Below are positions 6,571 through 10,918 of a DNA stretch of 10,918 nucleotides, piece after piece; positions within the stretch are counted from its first letter, which is position 1; every line of letters starts with the position of its first letter. Source of the DNA: Clostridia bacterium (lineage in GTDB: Bacteria > Bacillota > Clostridia > Christensenellales > Aristaeellaceae); NCBI GenBank assembly GCA_900759005.1, contig CAAEUQ010000141.1, forward strand, positions 1-10,918, written 5' to 3'. A program made the position numbers and the translations under genes. The notes beneath the pieces are model-generated. The model did no database searches. It had not been told where the DNA came from and saw nothing but the letters and a program-made list of their open reading frames with translations.

Positions 6571-9303
6571 ATGCTGGATTTCATTCGCAAATTCCTCGGC
6601 ACGAATAACGACGCCGAGATTAAAAAGCTCCGGAAAACCGTCGATAAAATCAACGCGCTCGAACCCAAAATGAAAGCGCTGACCGACGACGACATCCGCG
6701 ATTACGTGAAGGATTTGAAACAGAAAGCGCAGTCCGGAACGGATCTCGATTCGCTGCTGCCGGAAACCTACGCGCTTGTGCGCGAATCCGCCGTGCGCGT
6801 GCTGGGTCAGAGGCCGTTCGACGTGCAGATGATCGGCGGCATCGTGCTGCATCAGGGCAGAATCGCCGAGATGCGCACCGGCGAGGGCAAAACCCTGACC
6901 GCAACGCTGCCCGCCGTCCTTAACGCGCTTACCGGCAAGGGCGTCCATATCGTTACCGTCAACGATTACCTTGCCCGCTTCCAGTCCGAATGGATGGGCA
7001 AGCTCTATCGATTCATGGGGCTGTCCGTCGGTCTGATCGTCCACGACCTCGACGCGGCGGAGCGCCAGACCGCCTATAATTCCGATATAACCTATGGCAC
7101 GAATAACGAGTTCGGCTTCGATTACCTGCGCGATAATATGGTGACCTATAAGGAGCGCATGGTCCAGCGAGAGCTGAATTTTGCAATCGTCGACGAGGTT
7201 GACTCCATCCTGATCGACGAGGCGCGCACGCCGCTGATCATCTCCGGCCAGGGCGAAAAGTCTACCGACCTCTACGAGCGCGCAAACCAGTTCGTCGCCC
7301 GCGGTCTGCGCGAAGCGAAGGAGGGCGAGGACGGCGAGCTTGAAACGCCCGGCGATTTCCTGAAAAACGAAAAGGACAAGACGATTTCGCTGACCGAGGA
7401 GGGCGTTCGCAAGGCGGAAGCGTTCTTCGGCGTGGAAAACCTGACCGAGCCGGAGAATCAGGAGCTGTACCACCATATCCTCGGCGCGCTGCGCGCCCAT
7501 AAGATGATGAAGCGCGACGTGGATTACATCGTAAAGGACGGTCAGGTCGTGATCGTCGATGAATTCACCGGCCGTCTCATGGTCGGCAGACGCTATTCGG
7601 ACGGTCTGCATCAGGCGATTGAAGCCAAGGAGGGCGTAAAGGTCGAGCGCGAAAGCAAAACGCTGGCGGCGATCACGTTCCAGAATTACTTCCGTATGTA
7701 CCATAAGCTGTCCGGTATGACCGGTACAGCGAAGACCGAAGAGGACGAATTCAACGGCATTTACAAGCTCGACGTCGTGACCGTTCCGACGAACCGCCCG
7801 ATGATCCGCAAGGATATGAACGACGCGGTGTTCATTACCCAGAAGGCGAAGTTTAACGCGGTGGTCGACGAGATCGAAAAGCGGCACAAGACCGGTCAGC
7901 CGGTGCTGGTTGGCACGGTTTCGGTTGAAAAGAGCGAGATGCTTGGGCGAATGCTCGAGCTGCGCGGCATTCCGCACGTGGTTCTGAACGCGAAGTTCCA
8001 TGAAAAGGAAGCGGAGATTGTCGCTCAGGCGGGCAAAAAGGGCGCGGTCACGATTGCGACGAACATGGCGGGCCGCGGCACGGACATCCTGCTCGGCGGC
8101 AACGCGGAGTTCATGGCGCGCAAGGAAATGCGTCAGGCGGGCTATGAGGAAATGGTGATCGAGGACGCAATCGGCTTCAACGAGGACGTTTCCGAGGAAG
8201 TGCTCGAGGCGCGCAAGGTATTCCGCGGGCTGATGGACAAGTTCTCCGTTGAAACGAAGCGCGGGCACGAGGAAGTGGTTGCGCTGGGCGGACTGCACAT
8301 CATCGGCACGGAGCGGCATGAATCGCGGCGCATTGACAATCAGCTGCGCGGCCGCGCGGGACGACAGGGCGATCCGGGCTCTTCGCAGTTCTTCGTATCG
8401 TTCGAGGACGATTTGATGCGGCTGTTCGGCTCCGATCGATTCAAGCCGATGCTGGAAAAGCTGACGGCGGGCGGCGAAGAGGCGATTGAAGCGGGTCTGG
8501 TTTCCAAGCAGATCGAAAACGCGCAGAAGCGCGTGGAGAGCAAAAACTTTGACATCCGCAAGCACGTTCTGCAATACGACGACGTAATGAACCAGCAGCG
8601 CGAGGTGATTTACGGGCAGCGCCGCGAGGTGCTCGAAGGTGCGGATATGCACTCGAAGATCATTGAGATGCGCGATTCTCTGATCGACGAGGCTTTGGCG
8701 CGGCATTTGGGCGACGATGCGGAGGCGGCGCACTGGGATTTGAACGGCTTGTCGGAGTATCTGGAGAAGCTGTGCATGGATCGCGGCGGCGTGCGCGTGG
8801 TATATGAGGGGCTTTCGGAGAAGACGAAGGCGGCGCTGCGCGAGGCTTTGATTGCGCGTGCGGACAAGATTTACGCTTTGCGCGAGAAAATGTGGGCGGA
8901 AGCGAATCTGGATATGCGCGAATTTGAACGCGTGGCGTTGCTTGGTTCGGTAGACCGCCGCTGGATGGATCACATTGACGCGATGACGGAGCTGCGCGAC
9001 GGCATTGGTCTGCGCGCATACGGTCAGCGCGATCCGGTGATCGAGTACAAGCGCGAAGGCTACGAGATGTTCGAAGAGATGGTGCGCCTGATTCAGGAAG
9101 ACACGATTCGCCGCCTGTATTTCACGGTTCTCGCGAAGCCGATGGAACGCACGCAGGTAGCAAAGCCGACGACCGAATCCCACGGCGAAACCGCGGAACA
9201 GCCCAAAAAGCCCGCGAAAACTGCTGCAAAGGTAGGACGCAACGATCCCTGCCCCTGCGGTTCCGGCAAAAAATACAAAAACTGCTGCGGTAAGCAGGAC
9301 TGA
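6571..9303 (+). CDS. secA: Preprotein translocase ATPase SecA
   Basis: SecA is the motor that drives unfolded preproteins through the SecYEG channel. The 910-residue product is full length. It has Walker A MRTGEGKT (101-108), Walker B/DEAD motif DEVD (208-211) in VDEVDSILIDEARTPLIISG, the helicase motif NMAGRGTDILLGGN (498 onward), and QLRGRAGRQGDPGSSQFF (591 onward). The scaffold and wing regions follow. The C-terminal zinc-binding tail NDPCPCGSGKKYKNCCG has C894, C896, C905 and C906 and would bind SecB-like partners or phospholipid. The start at 6571 follows GGGAGG (6559-6564) by six bases. The upstream extension of the frame crosses the promoter and is not coding. Repeat arrays flank the gene on both sides, and the stop codon lies in the loop of a palindrome. 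prfB follows, as in many Firmicutes. Confidence 0.98.
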   Translation: MLDFIRKFLGTNNDAEIKKLRKTVDKINALEPKMKALTDDDIRDYVKDLKQKAQSGTDLDSLLPETYALVRESAVRVLGQRPFDVQMIGGIVLHQGRIAEMRTGEGKTLTATLPAVLNALTGKGVHIVTVNDYLARFQSEWMGKLYRFMGLSVGLIVHDLDAAERQTAYNSDITYGTNNEFGFDYLRDNMVTYKERMVQRELNFAIVDEVDSILIDEARTPLIISGQGEKSTDLYERANQFVARGLREAKEGEDGELETPGDFLKNEKDKTISLTEEGVRKAEAFFGVENLTEPENQELYHHILGALRAHKMMKRDVDYIVKDGQVVIVDEFTGRLMVGRRYSDGLHQAIEAKEGVKVERESKTLAAITFQNYFRMYHKLSGMTGTAKTEEDEFNGIYKLDVVTVPTNRPMIRKDMNDAVFITQKAKFNAVVDEIEKRHKTGQPVLVGTVSVEKSEMLGRMLELRGIPHVVLNAKFHEKEAEIVAQAGKKGAVTIATNMAGRGTDILLGGNAEFMARKEMRQAGYEEMVIEDAIGFNEDVSEEVLEARKVFRGLMDKFSVETKRGHEEVVALGGLHIIGTERHESRRIDNQLRGRAGRQGDPGSSQFFVSFEDDLMRLFGSDRFKPMLEKLTAGGEEAIEAGLVSKQIENAQKRVESKNFDIRKHVLQYDDVMNQQREVIYGQRREVLEGADMHSKIIEMRDSLIDEALARHLGDDAEAAHWDLNGLSEYLEKLCMDRGGVRVVYEGLSEKTKAALREALIARADKIYALREKMWAEANLDMREFERVALLGSVDRRWMDHIDAMTELRDGIGLRAYGQRDPVIEYKREGYEMFEEMVRLIQEDTIRRLYFTVLAKPMERTQVAKPTTESHGETAEQPKKPAKTAAKVGRNDPCPCGSGKKYKNCCGKQD

Positions 9304-9433
9304 GTCCTGCACTCCAGTTGCTGCCGCGTTTGGTCGCGCCGGTTTTGAGTCGGACAACGACTCAAAACCTTTGTAAGCGGTTGACGATAAGTTCTTCCCA
9401 ACTTACCGGTCGCAGCGCCGTCGTGGTGGCGGC
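9294..9433 (-). repeat. Hairpin repeat unit D (minus orientation), abutting the secA stop
   Basis: Read on the minus strand, this unit has a degenerate hairpin 1 (9433-9417, with one G-T wobble) and a TAAGTT/AACTTA stem (9388-9405). Hairpin 2 GGTTTTGAGTCG/CGACTCAAAACC (9341-9369) has the TTGTC loop of units B and C. The end GCAGCAA (to 9318) is followed by linker CTGGAG and a terminal palindrome GCAGGAC-TCA-GTCCTGC (9310-9294). That palindrome covers the last codons and TGA stop of secA. No T-run follows on either side, so it is not a classical terminator. Confidence 0.75.
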
Positions 9434-9580
9434 GGGCAGTGCCCGCTAACATTTGCTGCCGCGTTTGGTCGCGACGATTTTGAATCGGGAAGCGATTCAA
9501 AATCTTTGTAAGCGGTTGACGATAAGTTCTTCCCAACTTACCGGTCGCAGCGCCGTCGTGGTGACGGCTTGCGCCCTCGC
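9432..9580 (-). repeat. Hairpin repeat unit E (minus orientation, full copy)
   Basis: Full unit of 128 bases (9453-9580) plus terminal hairpin. On the minus strand it has hairpin 1 GCCGTC/GACGGC (9552-9568), a TAAGTT/AACTTA stem (9523-9540) and hairpin 2 at 9476-9504. The end GCAGCAA (to 9453), linker ATGTTA and terminal hairpin GCGGGC-ACT-GCCCGC (9446-9432) follow. Hairpin 2 is GATTTTGAATCG/CGATTCAAAATC with loop CTTCC. Compared with A-D, two G-C pairs have become A-T pairs with both arms changed, which preserves the stem. Confidence 0.85.
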
Positions 9581-9590
9581 TTTGCGGACG

Positions 9591-9627
9591 GGGTTTGACC
9601 GCGGGTGATTGCTGCCGCATTTGGTTG
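9591..9627 (-). repeat. Hairpin repeat end fragment F (minus orientation)
   Basis: Only the end of a unit remains: on the minus strand AACCAAATGCGGCAGCAA (to 9609), then linker TCACCC and a degenerate, poorly paired GCGGTC region (9602 leftward). It lies between the terminal hairpin of unit G and the start of unit E. Confidence 0.6.
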
Positions 9628-9769
9628 GCGGCGTGCCGCCGCTGGCGATTGCTGCCGCGCTTGGTCGCGACGATTTTGAATCGGGAAGCGATTCAAAATC
9701 TTTGTGGGTGCAGATTGCTTTGCTGTTCCCAATTTTCCGCAAATTGCATCGGTTAGCGAAGCAATTTGC
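9628..9769 (-). repeat. Hairpin repeat unit G (minus orientation, diverged copy)
   Basis: On the minus strand the unit opens with a different, strong hairpin in place of hairpin 1: GCAAATTGC/GCAATTTGC (9739-9747 with 9761-9769), which also has an inner TCG/CGA pair. A diverged GGAAAATTGGGAAC segment follows, then hairpin 2 GATTTTGAATCG with loop CTTCC (9672-9700) as in unit E. The end GCAGCAA (to 9649), linker TCGCCA and terminal hairpin GCGGCG-GCA-CGCCGC (9642-9628) complete it. The stretch 9770-9843 after it is T-rich and shows no convincing promoter or terminator. Confidence 0.7.
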
Positions 9770-9843
9770 TGGCGGGTATGGGTTTTGTTTTGGATTGATT
9801 TTCTTTGTTGTTGGCTCGGATTTCAGGAAGGATGGATTCGTTT

Positions 9844-10918
9844 ATGCTGGAAATGGAAGGCTTTAAGCAGGACTTGGCGGAAGTGCGTCGGATGATCGAG
9901 GAGACGGGCAAATCTCTTCAGATCGATCATTTGCGCGAGCAGCTGGTGGAGTACCGCGAGGATATGGGCTCGACCGGTTTCTGGGATGATCTTGAGCGCG
10001 CGCAGAAAGTTTCCGCGAAGGCGCATGGCGTGGAGCGCAGAATTCAGCACTATGAAAGTCTGATCACCCGCGCCGACGACGTTGAAGTGATGATGGAGCT
10101 CGCCGACGAGGAAGACGACGAATCGATGGTGGGCGAAATCAAGACGATGTTTGCCGATCTGAAGGAGGACTTGGAGACGATGCGCCTTCAGACGCTTCTG
10201 ACCGGCGAATACGATGCGTGCAACTGCATTCTTTCGCTGCACGCGGGCGCGGGCGGAACCGAGGCGCAGGACTGGACGCAGATGCTTTACCGGATGTATA
10301 CGCGCTTCTGCGAGCGAATGGGATTTACCGTTCGCGAACTGGACATGCTGGACGGAGACGAAGCGGGCGTCAAGTCGGTGACCTTCGAAGTGACCGGCGA
10401 TTACGCATACGGCTATCTGAAGTCCGAGCGCGGCGTGCATCGTCTGGTGCGCATTTCGCCGTTTGACGCGAACGCGCGCCGTCACACGTCCTTTGCGTCG
10501 CTGGACGTTTCCCCTGTGATCGAGGACGACGGCGCGATCGAGATTCGCCCGGAGGATTTGCGCATCGATACCTATCGCGCGTCCGGCGCGGGCGGACAGC
10601 ACGTCAACCGCACAGATTCCGCCGTTCGAATCACGCATTTGCCCACGGGCATCGTCGTTCAGTGCCAGAACGAGCGCTCGCAGGTTCAGAACAAGGAAAT
10701 GTGTTTTATCTGGCTGCGCGCGCGTTTGGCGGAGCTGAAGGAGCAGCAGCGTCAGGAACAGATGGGCGAAATCAAGGGCGAAATGAAGAAAATCGAATGG
10801 GGCAGCCAGATTCGTTCCTACGTTTTCCAGCCCTACACGCTCGTAAAGGACCACCGCACCGGCCATGAAGAGGGCAACATCTCCGAAGTCATGGACGGTA
10901 AGCTCGAAGGCTTCGTCA
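9844..10918 (+). CDS. prfB: Peptide chain release factor 2 (3' end outside the window)
   Basis: RF2 reads UGA and UAA stop codons and triggers release of the finished protein. The visible 358 residues include the stop-codon-reading SPF motif (205-207) in RISPFDANARRHTSF and the catalytic GGQ (250-252) in SGAGGQHVNRTDSAVRITH. Only the last few residues are missing. The frame is continuous from the ATG: where many prfB genes carry CTT TGA C for a +1 frameshift, this one reads CTT CAG in frame (about codons 25-26), so the autoregulatory frameshift is absent. AGGAAGG at 9825-9831 lies 12 bases before the ATG at 9844. An in-frame ATG at 9832 touches that site and is less likely, although it would add only four residues. 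The gene may be read from secA through the repeat block or from a promoter I could not identify. Confidence 0.96.
   Translation, partial: MLEMEGFKQDLAEVRRMIEETGKSLQIDHLREQLVEYREDMGSTGFWDDLERAQKVSAKAHGVERRIQHYESLITRADDVEVMMELADEEDDESMVGEIKTMFADLKEDLETMRLQTLLTGEYDACNCILSLHAGAGGTEAQDWTQMLYRMYTRFCERMGFTVRELDMLDGDEAGVKSVTFEVTGDYAYGYLKSERGVHRLVRISPFDANARRHTSFASLDVSPVIEDDGAIEIRPEDLRIDTYRASGAGGQHVNRTDSAVRITHLPTGIVVQCQNERSQVQNKEMCFIWLRARLAELKEQQRQEQMGEIKGEMKKIEWGSQIRSYVFQPYTLVKDHRTGHEEGNISEVMDGKLEGFV

Noticed and set aside
6391..9357. A 988-codon open frame on the minus strand covering secA
   Set aside because: It is a shadow of secA caused by GC-rich codon bias: the plus strand encodes an unmistakable SecA, and the antisense product is low-complexity and rich in His, Arg and Leu.
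9341..9372. Rho-independent terminator of secA
   Set aside because: The 12-bp stem is strong, but only three T bases follow, and the same hairpin occurs in both orientations in the repeats. It could weakly terminate but is not a canonical signal.
9497..9742. Minus-strand frame of 81 codons in the right repeat block
   Set aside because: It is a translation of repeat units E-G, with hairpins throughout and no ribosome binding site; treated as non-coding.
9294..9769. Integron attC array
   Set aside because: The expected RYYYAAC/GTTRRRY core sites are not present, and no gene cassettes lie between units.

Overview
The window is chromosomal DNA from a bacterium that looks like a Gram-positive Clostridia/Firmicutes-type anaerobe with rather high GC. 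This is inferred from strong AGGAGG-type ribosome binding sites, sigma-A-like promoters, a secA-prfB gene pair, a SecA with a C-terminal zinc-binding tail, and MoxR/DUF58/transglutaminase and AcpS proteins of Firmicutes type. The genus cannot be named from the sequence alone. No transposase, integrase, rRNA, tRNA or CRISPR array was seen.

Layout. (1) 1-200: a possible 3' end of a gene, a nested inverted repeat (49-94) and a strong bidirectional terminator (154-196). (2) 206-1215, minus strand: acpS followed 20 bases later by a metallo-beta-lactamase-fold hydrolase, read from an extended -10 promoter near 1255. (3) 1289-5787, plus strand: an overlapping three-gene operon of MoxR AAA+ ATPase, DUF58 membrane protein and membrane-anchored transglutaminase-like protein, read from its own promoter. 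The two promoters are back to back. (4) 5788-6510: a gene-free block of repeated, hairpin-rich elements. (5) 6571-9303: secA, with a near-consensus promoter at 6490-6519. (6) 9294-9769: a second block of the same elements in the opposite orientation. (7) 9844 onward: prfB (release factor 2), cut by the window end and lacking the usual programmed frameshift.

The most unusual content is the repeat family on both sides of secA. A unit of about 128 bases (full copies A, B and E; shortened C, D and G; fragments F and C2) carries three internal hairpins. Its end, ACCAAACGCGGCAGCAA, is followed after six or seven bases by another hairpin with a 6-7 bp stem and a three-base loop. The central 12-bp stem changes by paired substitutions between copies, and the terminal hairpins have different sequences but stay paired. 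This shows selection, or a mechanism, acting on structure. The left array points right and the right array points left, so both converge on secA. The last hairpin on the left lies exactly between the -35 and -10 boxes of the secA promoter. The last hairpin on the right spans the secA stop codon. I do not recognise this family. An element that inserts beside short hairpins, or a structured regulatory/RNA repeat, are the two readings I consider best.

The genes serve core functions: coenzyme A-dependent activation of acyl carrier protein (acpS), protein export (secA), translation termination (prfB), and a cell-envelope chaperone/transglutaminase module whose substrate is unknown.
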